Of a stretch of DNA of 64,000 nucleotides, positions 19,974-28,313 are shown in pieces. The stretch spans positions 1,426,001-1,490,000 of the forward strand of contig NZ_JADBEJ010000004.1 in assembly GCF_014873915.1 (NCBI RefSeq). Reading direction: 5' to 3'. The DNA comes from Amycolatopsis roodepoortensis (GTDB lineage Bacteria; Actinomycetota; Actinomycetes; Mycobacteriales; Pseudonocardiaceae). The stretch's first letter is position 1; each line of letters starts with the position of its first letter. The notes beneath the pieces were generated by a model. The model saw only the letters and a program-made list of their open reading frames with translations. It had not been told where the DNA came from and did no database searches. The position numbers were made by a program, and so were the translations under genes.

Positions 19974-20633
19974 GTGAGAGTGCTGGTGGTGGAAGACGAG
20001 CGGCTCCTGGCGGACACGATCGCCGAGGGCCTGCGACGGTTCTCCATGGCCGTCGACGTCTGCTACGACGGCGCGCAGGCCTTGGACCGGGTGGGGGTGC
20101 ACGGCTACGACGTCGTCGTGCTCGACCGGGATCTCCCCGTCGTGCACGGCGACGAGGTCTGCGCCGCGGTGATCGGCACCGGCGGCGAGGCGCGGGTCCT
20201 CATGCTGACGGCCGCGGCCGACGTCAACGACCGGGTCGCCGGGCTCGGCCTCGGCGCCGACGACTACCTGACGAAACCGTTCGCGTTCGCCGAACTCGTC
20301 GCGCGGGTGCAGGCGCTGTCGCGGCGCGCCCGGCCGGCGCTGCCACCGGTACTGGAACGCGGCGGCGTCGTCCTCGACCTGCCCCGGCACCAGGCGTCCC
20401 GCGACGGCCGGTTCCTTCCCTTGTCCCCCAAGGAGTTCGCGGTACTGGAGGTGCTCATGCGCGCCGAAGGGACCGTCGTCAGCGCGGAAGACCTGCTGGA
20501 GAAGGCGTGGGACGAACACGTCGACCCGTTCACCAACGCCGTCCGGGTGGCGATGATGACGTTGCGGCGCAAACTCGGTGAACCACCGTTGATCGAGACC
20601 GTGCCCGGCGCCGGTTACCGGTTCGGGTCGTGA
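19974..20633 (+). CDS. OmpR/PhoB-family response regulator
   Basis: A 219-aa regulator with a receiver domain (acidic residues E7/D8, phospho-acceptor Asp51 in VVVLDRDLP, Lys in LTKPFAFAEL) and a C-terminal winged helix (LSPKEFAVLEVLMRAEG ... VRVAMMTLRRKLG). The GTG at 19974 is preferred because the receiver fold begins exactly there. It overlaps the kinase start by 4 nt. Target genes cannot be read from the sequence. Confidence 0.93.
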   Translation: MRVLVVEDERLLADTIAEGLRRFSMAVDVCYDGAQALDRVGVHGYDVVVLDRDLPVVHGDEVCAAVIGTGGEARVLMLTAAADVNDRVAGLGLGADDYLTKPFAFAELVARVQALSRRARPALPPVLERGGVVLDLPRHQASRDGRFLPLSPKEFAVLEVLMRAEGTVVSAEDLLEKAWDEHVDPFTNAVRVAMMTLRRKLGEPPLIETVPGAGYRFGS

Positions 20634-21787
20634 AACCGCTCCGGCTCTCCGTCCGCACCAAGCTGACGGCGCTCTACGGCGGCGCGTTCCTGATCGTCGG
20701 GCTCGCCCTGCTGATCGTCAACTACCTGCTGGTGAGCTCGACCCTGCCGGACACGACCGCCTTCGCGAGCGACGCCGCGGGCCTCGCGGTCCAGCGCGCG
20801 TATCCCCTCGACACCACGACCATCCTTCCCGTGGAACGCGCTCAAGCCACCCAGCTGGTCGCGACCTCGATCACCGAATACCGCTCGGACGTCCTGTCGA
20901 CGCTGCTGTGGCAATCGCTGGTGGCACTGGCGATTGCCGGCGGGCTCGCGGTACTGCTCGGCTGGCTGATGGCGAGCCGCGTGTTGCGGCCGTTGCACGC
21001 GATCACCTCCACGGCACGGAAACTCGAGGTCGAAAACCTCGACCGGCGCATCGACCTCGACGGTCCCGACGACGAACTCAAGGAACTGGCCGACACCTTC
21101 GACGGCATGCTCGACCGGCTCGCCGTGTCGTTCGACAGCCAGAAACGCTTCGTCGCCAACGCCTCCCACGAACTGCGGACCCCGCTCGCGGTGCAGCGCA
21201 CGCTGGTCGAGGTGGCGATGGCCGATCCCGGCGCGAGCCCCGAGGTCCGGAAACTCGGCGAACACCTGATCTACACCAACGAACGCAGCGAACGGATGAT
21301 CGAGGGCCTGCTCGTCCTCGCCCGCAGTGACCGCGGCCTGGCCGCGCGCGGCCCCGTCCGGCTGGACGAGGTCGCGGCGACGGTGATCCGCTCGGCGTCG
21401 GCCATGGCCGAGGAAGCGGGCGTCACGGTGGAGTCGCGGCTGCGGCCGCGGACGGTGTCCGGCGATCCGGTGCTGCTGGAGCGGCTGGTCACGAACCTGG
21501 TGCACAACGCCATCACCTACAACCACCAGGGCGGCTGGGTCCACGTCGACATCGGCGTCGATCCGGCGCTGGTGGTGCGCAACACCGGCCCGCAGGTGCC
21601 GCTGGACGCCGTGCCCGCGCTGTTCGAGCCGTTCCGGCGGCTCTCGGGCGACCGCACCGGCGACTCCCGCAACGCGGGGCTCGGGCTGTCGATCGTCCGG
21701 TCCATCGCGAAGGCGCACGGCGGGACCGCGGGCGCGGAACCCGGCGGCCGCGGCGGCGGACTGGTCGTCCGGGTGCGGCTGCCGTAG
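20630..21787 (+). CDS. Two-component sensor histidine kinase (OmpR partner)
   Basis: A 385-aa membrane kinase. Helices at about 14-36 and 96-116 enclose a short extracytoplasmic domain of about 60 residues, followed by a HAMP linker, the HisKA box FVANASHELRTPLA with phospho-acceptor His180, and a HATPase domain (N box near NLVHNAITYN, then GLGLSIVRSIAKAHGG). It begins at a GTG overlapping the regulator stop (GTGA). The small sensor region suggests detection of membrane stress or a small ligand. Confidence 0.93.
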   Translation: MKPLRLSVRTKLTALYGGAFLIVGLALLIVNYLLVSSTLPDTTAFASDAAGLAVQRAYPLDTTTILPVERAQATQLVATSITEYRSDVLSTLLWQSLVALAIAGGLAVLLGWLMASRVLRPLHAITSTARKLEVENLDRRIDLDGPDDELKELADTFDGMLDRLAVSFDSQKRFVANASHELRTPLAVQRTLVEVAMADPGASPEVRKLGEHLIYTNERSERMIEGLLVLARSDRGLAARGPVRLDEVAATVIRSASAMAEEAGVTVESRLRPRTVSGDPVLLERLVTNLVHNAITYNHQGGWVHVDIGVDPALVVRNTGPQVPLDAVPALFEPFRRLSGDRTGDSRNAGLGLSIVRSIAKAHGGTAGAEPGGRGGGLVVRVRLP

Positions 21788-21976
21788 ATTCCCCCGATCG
21801 TGACTGTGCGTGTCCAGCGCGTCACGCGGCGGACGGCGGGTCGCTCGGACAGAATGCACTTGCCGTCATGAACAAAATAGTGAGCAGGACACATGACATC
21901 GGCGCGCCTCACACGTCAAGGCGACGCGCCGTTTTAACGTGGACACCCACAATGGTGAAGAATCGGGGAGGCGAGA

Positions 21977-22822
21977 ATGCGAGCGCTACGGGTAGTCGGG
22001 CTGCACGAGGACGGTAAGTCCATCGTGTGCGAAGACCCGGCGAGCCGCACGCGCTTCCTGCTCCCCGCGGATGAGAGGCTGCGAGCGGCGGCGAGGGGTG
22101 ACATCACCCGCCTCGGCCAGATCGAAATCGAGTTGGAGAGCCAAATGCGGCCACGCGAGATCCAGGCACGAATCCGGGCCGGTGAGTCCGTGGAGCAGGT
22201 CGCGAGCAGCGCCGGCGTCACCGTGCAGCGCGTCGAGCGGTTCGCGTACCCCGTCCTGCTCGAACGATCCCGCACCGCCGAACTGGCCCAGCGGGCGCAT
22301 CCGGTCCGCGAAGACGGCCCCGACGTCCAGACGCTCGGCGAGGTCGTGGCGCATTCCTTCGGGCAGCGCGGCCACGACTACAGCCAGGCGACCTGGGACT
22401 CCTGGCGAGGCGACGACGGCAAGTGGGTCGTCGTGCTGAGCTGGAAGGCGGGCCGCTCGGACAACCGCGCGCACTGGTCGTTCGCGCCCGGCGCGCACGG
22501 CGGCACCGTGCAAGCTCTCGACGAGAACGCCGAAGTCCTGCTCAACCCCAACGCCTACCGTGCCCCGCGCACGGTCCGGGCATTGGAACCCGGCAGGGAA
22601 GCGGTCGTCCAGCCCACCCTCGATTCGGTTCCGGACGAGCCGGTCGCGAAGGTGATCGACGCGCCGATAGCCGAGCCCGAAGAAGATGCCGAGCCACCAC
22701 TTCCGGCTGACGAGCCGGCGGAAGTGGCCGAACCCGCTCCACGGGCGAAGGGGAAGAAGAACCACCCCATCGTTCCATCCTGGGAAGACGTCCTTCTGGG
22801 CGTCCGATCACAACGAGGTTGA
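21977..22822 (+). CDS. sepH: Septation protein SepH
   Basis: A 281-aa actinobacterial cell-division protein. The N-terminal DUF3071 domain starts with the conserved MRALRVVGLHEDGKSIVCED and includes a helix-turn-helix-like segment near 70-95 (SVEQVASSAGVTVQRVERFAYPVL). The C-terminal third is acidic and Pro/Ala-rich, as in other SepH proteins. SepH binds FtsZ and stimulates its assembly in Streptomyces and mycobacteria. In M. tuberculosis it lies beside serC (Rv0883c/Rv0884c). Shared arms of the hairpin 22827-22866 follow. Confidence 0.93.
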   Translation: MRALRVVGLHEDGKSIVCEDPASRTRFLLPADERLRAAARGDITRLGQIEIELESQMRPREIQARIRAGESVEQVASSAGVTVQRVERFAYPVLLERSRTAELAQRAHPVREDGPDVQTLGEVVAHSFGQRGHDYSQATWDSWRGDDGKWVVVLSWKAGRSDNRAHWSFAPGAHGGTVQALDENAEVLLNPNAYRAPRTVRALEPGREAVVQPTLDSVPDEPVAKVIDAPIAEPEEDAEPPLPADEPAEVAEPAPRAKGKKNHPIVPSWEDVLLGVRSQRG

Positions 22823-22826
22823 ATCC

Positions 22827-22866
22827 GCACGTAGTGGCCCCTTCCGGTGGAGGGGCCATTACGTGC
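22827..22866. terminator. Hairpin between convergent sepH and YjbR-like genes
   Basis: Arms GCACGTAGTGGCCCCT (22827-22842) and AGGGGCCATTACGTGC (22851-22866) pair with one mismatch around an 8-nt loop. The stop codon of the minus-strand YjbR gene lies inside the right arm. Its position between convergent genes suggests a shared bidirectional terminator; there is no T-tract. Confidence 0.6.
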
Positions 22867-23224
22867 GTCCGGGGACCTGCGCGATCAGCGATTTCGGCGC
22901 CACGAGGCAATACGCGTCGGTGACGATCTGTCCGATCTCGGCCCAGTCGACGTCGGTGTCCAGCCGCACCCCGAGCCACCCCCGGTGCCCGACGTACGGC
23001 GGCCGGAAGAACCGCTCCGGCTCGGCGCCCACGAGTTCCTCCTGCGCCCCGGGCGGCGCCGGGCACCAGAAGGCGACCTTGTCGTCGTGATGGCGGTCGG
23101 CGTACATGACGAACGTCTTCTTCCCGCGCACGAACCACGTCGGCTCGCCGTGACTGAGCCGCTCGGAGGTTTCCGGCAGCGCGAGACACAGCCTTCTGAG
23201 TGAATCGAGCGGGTCACCGGTCAT
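22859..23224 (-). CDS. MmcQ/YjbR family protein
   Basis: A 121-aa protein with the YjbR pattern: LRRLCLALPETSERLSHGEP at the N-terminus, then TWFVRGKKTFVMY, and WLGVRLDTDVDWAEI in the second half. These small proteins have a MoaF/CyaY-like fold; DNA binding has been proposed for some and the role is unclear. The ATG at 23224 was chosen over an in-frame start 30 nt upstream because homologous length begins there. Confidence 0.8.
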   Translation of the reverse strand: MTGDPLDSLRRLCLALPETSERLSHGEPTWFVRGKKTFVMYADRHHDDKVAFWCPAPPGAQEELVGAEPERFFRPPYVGHRGWLGVRLDTDVDWAEIGQIVTDAYCLVAPKSLIAQVPGRT

Positions 23225-23298
23225 GGAGCTCAGTATCCTCGCCGCTCGGCTCACGCGGAACCGATCGTCCTCCCCTACCCTCGGGGACGGGAGGGATC

Positions 23299-24147
23299 AT
23301 GTTTTCGACGACCGGGGAAAACCCTTGGCAGGTGCGGGTCACGAGACTGCGCTACCAAGTCCTGTCCGGAACGCCGTACGCACATGTGTCGCCGGTCGAA
23401 TGGCAGGTCGACCCGGACAGCATCCGCATGATCGCCCGCGAGCGCGGCTACCTCGAAATCCCGCCGATGTTCCCGGGCTGCTTGAGTTTCCGGCACGCGC
23501 CGGATCGGTTTCCCCCGGCGCCTGCCTTCGATCATCCTGAAACCGGGCAGAGCAAGCACCGGGAACGCCGGCTTCGCAACCGGATCGACGGGGCTGCCGC
23601 GGTTTGGCTCAGCGTCCGCCATGCCGGGCTGTCCACCAGGCACATCACCGAAATCGCGGCCGATGAAGGAATGACCGTCGTCGCCGACCTCTCCGACCCC
23701 ACCGATCGGTTACTCCTGTTGAGCCGGGATCCGCGACCGCCGACGCGACCCGTTCCAGTCCAGGCGGGCCTGAAGCGGTTCCGCTACTCGTTCCTGATCT
23801 GGCTCCTTCCGCTCGCGAACTTCTTCCTGTGTTTCCTCGGTGGGTTCATCGTCAGTGCCTCGAACGGCTACGACCCTGAAACACCGCTGGTGACCGTCCT
23901 CATCCTGATGGCCTTCGGCCTGGCGATTCCGCTTTCCTTCATCGTCGCCGTATTCCCGCGCACGACCAGGGCGGGTTGGCTGGCGAAGGAGTTCAACGGG
24001 AGCAACAGTGTGCAATTCCCGTTGAGCACGTTCGGGATCTCGGAGGCACTCGCCGTCCAGCTCGCCGCTCATCACGGCTATTTCCTGATCGGGCACACGG
24101 GTTCGCGAATGCACGGCCGCTATCTGAAGTTCGCCAAGCAGGTATAG
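23299..24147 (+). CDS. Membrane protein of unknown function, first of a tandem pair
   Basis: A 282-aa protein: cytoplasmic N-terminal domain of about 165 residues, two hydrophobic helices (about 175-197 and 204-226), then a C-terminal soluble domain. It is paralogous to the next gene: both contain a VSP-x-x-W-x-VDP-x-x-IR motif (VSPVEWQVDPDSIR here), a YLEIPPM segment and a DPTDRLLLLSR segment before the helices. I do not recognise the family. RBS GGGAGGG precedes the ATG at 23299. Position immediately upstream of type VII secretion-like genes suggests an associated role. Confidence 0.75.
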   Translation: MFSTTGENPWQVRVTRLRYQVLSGTPYAHVSPVEWQVDPDSIRMIARERGYLEIPPMFPGCLSFRHAPDRFPPAPAFDHPETGQSKHRERRLRNRIDGAAAVWLSVRHAGLSTRHITEIAADEGMTVVADLSDPTDRLLLLSRDPRPPTRPVPVQAGLKRFRYSFLIWLLPLANFFLCFLGGFIVSASNGYDPETPLVTVLILMAFGLAIPLSFIVAVFPRTTRAGWLAKEFNGSNSVQFPLSTFGISEALAVQLAAHHGYFLIGHTGSRMHGRYLKFAKQV

Positions 24148-24158
24148 GAAGGCAGCCG

Positions 24159-25067
24159 ATGTACCTGTCGCCGGAAGGGATCCAGCCCGTCGAATTCGGG
24201 GCGGAGTGGGCTTGTCTCCTCGGTTCACTGCGGTACCGGCAGTTCGATGGGCGCCCTGTCGTGCACGTCTCCCCCGCAATCTGGGGAGTGGATCCGGCGA
24301 CCATCCGGCAAGCCGCTCATGACCGCCGCTACGTCGAGATCCCTCCCGCCGGGCCCGACGTCCTCAGCTTCCAGTTCGCCCCGGACTCGTTCCCCGGGCG
24401 GCTCTTCGACTACCCGGCGCCCAGTCCGGCCCCTTCGCGCGGGCAATGGCTGATGAAGAAGATCCGCGGCAAGGATCGAGTCTGGATCAGCCTGCAGGAC
24501 GCGAAGCTCAGCCGACGGCATGTCGTCGAGCTCGCGGGGCAGGCTCAAATGTCCGTGATGGCCGAATTCGCGGACTCCACCGACCGGGTACTGCTGCTCA
24601 CCCGCGGTTCGAATCCACCGCGCACCACCACTGGACTCCGGATCGGTTCGCCGGGTTTCCTCACTGCCACCGTCGTGACCGTGATGATCCTGACCGCCAT
24701 CGGCTGCGGGATCGGCGCGATGACCGAGCGCCCTTGGCTGCTCCTGTCGAGCGTGATCGTCGGCTTGCCCCTGGTCCTGGCGAGCGTCCTGTGGACGCGC
24801 GCCGCCCCCAAGAGCCGCCGCGTGAGCTGGCTGGCCGACCGGTTCGACGGTTCCCCGTCGCTCCTGATCGGCACTGATGCCTACGGGGTCAGCCTCGAAC
24901 TGGTCGCACAGATCGCCGCTTTCTTCGACTACTACTACACCGCCTGGGTCCGGCAGAGCAACGGACGACTCCAGGGAATGGCCTTCGTGAAAAGGAACAT
25001 TCCGGTACACCGGGGAACGGACACCCACGGGCGAACGTCGGACACAGGTGAGGCGGGGCGGTTCTAA
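24159..25067 (+). CDS. Membrane protein of unknown function, second of a tandem pair
   Basis: A 302-aa paralogue of the preceding gene with the same plan: N-terminal domain with VSPAIWGVDPATIR and YVEIPPAGPDVLSF, a DSTDRVLLLTRG segment, two central helices (about 165-210) and a C-terminal soluble domain (SWLADRFDGSPSLLIG). The tail after residue 275 is hydrophilic and diverges from its paralogue. It starts 11 nt after its neighbour with RBS AGGAAGG, so the two are co-transcribed. The duplication with divergence suggests a heterodimer or receptor/immunity-like roles, which is speculation. Confidence 0.75.
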   Translation: MYLSPEGIQPVEFGAEWACLLGSLRYRQFDGRPVVHVSPAIWGVDPATIRQAAHDRRYVEIPPAGPDVLSFQFAPDSFPGRLFDYPAPSPAPSRGQWLMKKIRGKDRVWISLQDAKLSRRHVVELAGQAQMSVMAEFADSTDRVLLLTRGSNPPRTTTGLRIGSPGFLTATVVTVMILTAIGCGIGAMTERPWLLLSSVIVGLPLVLASVLWTRAAPKSRRVSWLADRFDGSPSLLIGTDAYGVSLELVAQIAAFFDYYYTAWVRQSNGRLQGMAFVKRNIPVHRGTDTHGRTSDTGEAGRF

Positions 25068-25099
25068 ACTGCCGGTCGAGCCGTACCAAAGGGGGGTAT

Positions 25100-25510
25100 A
25101 TGAGCGGGTACACGGTGAAGATCGCCGAGCTGGGGAAGCTCATCGGTGATCTGGAAACCGGCGCCGGCCGGATGGCGGACGCGAACAAGAAACTCTCCGG
25201 TGGCGGCGCGTGGGGCGCGCTGGGCGACGAGGGTCTCGCGAAATCCGGAATGGACTTCGAGGAAGCCTGGGAATTCGGTATCGGCAGGCTGGGCGAGGCC
25301 GCGGAGGGCGTCACCGAAAGGCTGAAGAAGGCCCAGCAGAAGTACCAGAAGATGGAAGAAGAGTTCGGCGGCGACCTGGACAAGTTCGCGGAGCTGATCC
25401 CCGACGGCTCCGGCCCGTCACCACGATTTCCGCTGGGCGACGACGGCGGCGGCCCGGTCGGCGGCGGCTACACCGGAGGGATCACCGACATCCTCGGAGG
25501 TGGCCGGTGA
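25100..25510 (+). CDS. Small WXG100/EspC-like type VII secretion protein
   Basis: A 136-aa helical protein. Residues 1-95 form a helical hairpin (VKIAELGKLIGDLETGAGRM ... EAAEGVTERLKKAQQKYQKM) with a central Gly/Trp turn (GGGAWGALGD), as in ESX-secreted WXG100/DUF2580-type proteins; the C-terminal 40 residues are Gly/Pro-rich. RBS AAAGGGGGG precedes the ATG. The next gene, encoding a larger helical secretion-type protein, overlaps its stop (GTGA). Probably a partner or chaperone of that protein for export. Confidence 0.65.
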   Translation: MSGYTVKIAELGKLIGDLETGAGRMADANKKLSGGGAWGALGDEGLAKSGMDFEEAWEFGIGRLGEAAEGVTERLKKAQQKYQKMEEEFGGDLDKFAELIPDGSGPSPRFPLGDDGGGPVGGGYTGGITDILGGGR

Positions 25511-26730
25511 CCGGGAACCAGTACCCAGCGCTCGGGTTCGACCCGGCTCCCGGCGACGTCGGCGGCGTCGGCGAGCTGGCCGGGAAGTACCGCGCGGTCA
25601 GCCGTGACCTCGCGGAGGCCGACACCATGCTGCGCCAGATCGTCACGAAGCAGGGAATCTGGACCGGCGAGGCCAGCGAGGCCTTCGCACGGCGCCTGGG
25701 ACCGCTGCCCGAGTACCTCGACGGCGCGGCGCGGTCGATGGCGCAAGCCGCGTACGCACTCGAAGGCTGGACACACGACCTCGGTGAGATGCAGCGCCGA
25801 GCCGCCGACCTCGAGCGGCAAGCCAAGGCCGCCGCCCGAGCGGCCGAGCAGGCTCGGACCAATCCCGACTTCGCGCTGGCCAACCGCACGTTCACCGACC
25901 AGGAGTCCTTGCAGATCGCGCAGGCGCTTCTGGACAACGCCGGACGGCAGCTCCAGGCGGCCATCGACGGCTGCACGGAAGTCCAGGAAGCCGCGAAGAA
26001 GCTGCTCGAACAGCACACTTCGGCCGCCGCCCGGGTCGCGGATCTGCTCCGGAAGGCGAAAGAGCTCGCTCCCGACGAGCCCGATCTGCTGGACGACGTC
26101 GTCGACGCGGTCACCGGGGTCGTCACCGACCTCGTGAACACGACGGCCGACCTCGTGGACGCGGCCTGGGACGTCGTGCAGGACAACGCCGAGATGCTGT
26201 CCAAGGTGTCCGACGTGATGGGGGACATCGGCAATCTGCTCGGCATCGCCAGCGATGTCATCCCGCCTCCCGTCGGGGAGATCACCAGCATCGTCGCCGC
26301 GGGCTTCGGCGTGACGGCCTTGGGTGGGCATTTCGTGGCGAAGAAGGCGGGCGCGGACGTCGCACCCGAGACCCTGACCTTCGACGCGATAGGCGCGGCG
26401 ACCTCCTTGGCCGGGATCATCCCCGGCAATTCCTCGACGGCGACCAAGATAGCCACCGCCGCCGGGCTGGCCGGTTACGGTGCTCTCGGAGCCCAGATCG
26501 GTATGGACACCGCGGGTGAGATCCAAGGACGCAAGTTCGAAGGACCGATCGACGACTTCAAGAACTACTGGATCCCGAAGGACGGCGCCCAGTGGGCCGT
26601 CGCCGGTTCGTCGATCATCTTCGGCGGCGCGCCGCTGGCCGCGATGGCCATGGGCAACGCGATCGAGCAGGGCGTGGCCGAGGATCGCAAGAACGCCAAG
26701 GAGCGTGCGGAAGACAAGGCGTGGAGCTGA
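25507..26730 (+). CDS. Putative type VII-secreted WXG/LXG-like protein
   Basis: A 407-aa protein. Residues about 15-190 are long amphipathic helices with the WXG turn as IWTGEASEAFARRL, characteristic of type VII substrates. A middle section (200-250) is helical and acidic, and the C-terminal half is Gly/Ala-rich and hydrophobic (SIVAAGFGVTALGGHFVAKK ... IIFGGAPLAAMAMGNAI). No recognisable toxin fold is visible at the C-terminus, so it may be a structural or pore-like effector. The GTG at 25507 overlaps the upstream stop, coupling it to the EspC-like protein. Confidence 0.7.
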   Translation: MTGNQYPALGFDPAPGDVGGVGELAGKYRAVSRDLAEADTMLRQIVTKQGIWTGEASEAFARRLGPLPEYLDGAARSMAQAAYALEGWTHDLGEMQRRAADLERQAKAAARAAEQARTNPDFALANRTFTDQESLQIAQALLDNAGRQLQAAIDGCTEVQEAAKKLLEQHTSAAARVADLLRKAKELAPDEPDLLDDVVDAVTGVVTDLVNTTADLVDAAWDVVQDNAEMLSKVSDVMGDIGNLLGIASDVIPPPVGEITSIVAAGFGVTALGGHFVAKKAGADVAPETLTFDAIGAATSLAGIIPGNSSTATKIATAAGLAGYGALGAQIGMDTAGEIQGRKFEGPIDDFKNYWIPKDGAQWAVAGSSIIFGGAPLAAMAMGNAIEQGVAEDRKNAKERAEDKAWS

Positions 26731-27350
26731 TGGACGCGACCGCTCTCCGGATCGACCTCCCGCCCGGCTTCACCGGGATGCCGGTGACCGGGGACGATAC
26801 GACGAACGCGCGAGTCGCGCTGGGCGTCGGCGAAAAGGCCGCCGCCCATGCCGGACGATCCACCGAGGAATTCGCCGCCGCCTTGATGGCACTGACTCCT
26901 GAGCTGAAGGCGAACGGAGTCCGGGTTTTCGGCAAGTTCGCGGCGGGTGACGGTCCCGAGTACCTCGCCACGTTGTCGCTGGCGGTGCTGCGCTGGCAGG
27001 ACGCGGACCCGGAGATGCTGACCGTGCGGCGCAACGCGGTGGCCGACGCCTTGCTGGACGTCTACCGGAAGAAACACCCGCGCGCCGACGCACGGGTGAT
27101 CCGGCTGCCGATCGGTCCGGCGATGGCCGCCGTCGCGGCGGGCGAGTACCGGCTGCCGCCGGAGTTCACCGGCCGCCCGACGGAGATCGTGCGCGCGCAG
27201 GCCAAGGTGGAGTACCAGATCCCGCTGCCCGGCAGCGAGTTCCTGGCCGTCCTGGTGGTCACCGCCGAATCCGAGACAGGGTGGCCGGCGGTCGCCGAGG
27301 CCGCGTCCCGCGTGGCGCACAGCCTTCGACCGGGCACCACGGAGGAATGA
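26730..27350 (+). CDS. Unrecognised protein in the type VII-like operon
   Basis: A 206-aa soluble protein with no signal peptide or membrane helix. It opens IDLPPGFTGMPV, and its second half has alternating strands (VEYQIPLPGSEFLAVLVVTAE) and a terminal helix. I do not recognise it; overall size and operon position resemble EspG-like chaperones or other accessory proteins, but no family motif supports that. The ATG at 26730 overlaps the previous stop by 1 nt; an in-frame GTG 9 nt upstream (26721) is an alternative start. It is followed by a YbaB-like gene. Confidence 0.7.
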   Translation: MDATALRIDLPPGFTGMPVTGDDTTNARVALGVGEKAAAHAGRSTEEFAAALMALTPELKANGVRVFGKFAAGDGPEYLATLSLAVLRWQDADPEMLTVRRNAVADALLDVYRKKHPRADARVIRLPIGPAMAAVAAGEYRLPPEFTGRPTEIVRAQAKVEYQIPLPGSEFLAVLVVTAESETGWPAVAEAASRVAHSLRPGTTEE

Positions 27351-27352
27351 CG

Positions 27353-27688
27353 ATGGCGGAACTCAGCAATCCCCAGCTGATCGAGGAAATGCGCTGGCAG
27401 CTGCGCGAGATCGAGGCGCGCAAGGCCGAGAACGCCAAGGCGCTCGCCGCGGTGGGTGAGGTGACCGAGGCGACTTCCCCCGACGGGACGGTGACGGTGA
27501 CCGTCGGTCCCGGCGGCGTCATCGGTGAAGTCCGGCTCACCGACAAGGCGATGGCGTCGAGTGCGAGCGCGCTCGGCGAGGTCATCACGGCGACCATCCG
27601 GCGGGCGCTGACCGGGGAGTCCGCGCCGCGGCCGAACCCCGTCGAGGATGACCACGACGAGCCGATCGACACCGTCTTCGATCTCTAG
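27353..27688 (+). CDS. YbaB/EbfC-family protein
   Basis: A 111-aa protein with the YbaB pattern: N-terminal helix (LIEEMRWQLREIEARKAENA), a beta-hairpin core (VTEATSPDGTVTVTVGPGG) and a helix with ITATIRRAL. Canonical YbaB binds DNA as a nucleoid protein, but YbaB-like paralogues are routinely encoded inside actinobacterial type VII secretion clusters. The ATG at 27353 is preferred because GGAGG lies 7 nt upstream; the ATG 6 nt earlier abuts the ribosome-binding site. Last gene of the plus-strand operon, ending against a convergent gene with a 4-nt overlap. Confidence 0.8.
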   Translation: MAELSNPQLIEEMRWQLREIEARKAENAKALAAVGEVTEATSPDGTVTVTVGPGGVIGEVRLTDKAMASSASALGEVITATIRRALTGESAPRPNPVEDDHDEPIDTVFDL

Positions 27689-28287
27689 AAGACGACGACC
27701 AGCACGCCGATCCACGCGATCACGATCCCCGCGGCCGCGCCGAAGGCGGCCCACCGCACGATCGGCACCCGACGCGCGAGCCACAGCGACGGCGTGATCC
27801 CGGCGGTCACCACGGCGGACGCGAGCAGCGCGAGCCAGCCGTTGGTCTCACGCGCGAGGGTGTTCGCCAGTGCCAGCATCGCCACGACGACCAAGGCCGC
27901 GGCGAACGCCGAAACCGTCAGCCCGGTCAGCCACGGTGTCGGTTCCCCGGCGGGATCCGGCGTGCCGAAGAGCCGCCGCGCGAGTTCGTTGCGGGGGGTG
28001 GGGGCGGGCGGGTCGATGATGACGCGGTCGCCGGAGACCGGATCGACGAACCGCACCGACGTGCCCATCGTCGCGGCGACCCGCTGCGCGAGCTGGCGGC
28101 CTCGCTGCGAGACCACGGAAGCCGCCTCGGTGCCGGAGCCGCCGACGGCGGAGGCGACCCGGGCCCATTCGTGCAACGCCTGCGCGAGATCGGAACCGAT
28201 CGCGAGTGAATGCGGGTCCACCTCGCGCGCGCTTTCGCCGCCAGGACCGGCCAGCACCGCGCGTCCCTCACGGATCCGCAATTCCAT
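27685..28287 (-). CDS. DUF2537-like membrane protein
   Basis: A 200-aa protein with an N-terminal domain starting MELRIREGRAVL, which I associate with DUF2537, then a cytoplasmic helical stretch and about three to four helices after residue 120. Function unknown. In M. tuberculosis a small membrane protein (Rv0882) lies between trmH and sepH, and this gene holds the matching position. The ATG at 28287 has GAGGAGAACC upstream. It follows trmH in the same direction with a 26-nt gap. Confidence 0.65.
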   Translation of the reverse strand: MELRIREGRAVLAGPGGESAREVDPHSLAIGSDLAQALHEWARVASAVGGSGTEAASVVSQRGRQLAQRVAATMGTSVRFVDPVSGDRVIIDPPAPTPRNELARRLFGTPDPAGEPTPWLTGLTVSAFAAALVVVAMLALANTLARETNGWLALLASAVVTAGITPSLWLARRVPIVRWAAFGAAAGIVIAWIGVLVVVF

Positions 28288-28313
28288 GGTTCTCCTCGTG
28301 ATCGCCCGGGTGC

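Noticed and set aside
23299..27688. Complete type VII secretion system
   Set aside because: No EccB, EccC, EccD or mycosin gene is present; only substrate- and accessory-like genes were found.
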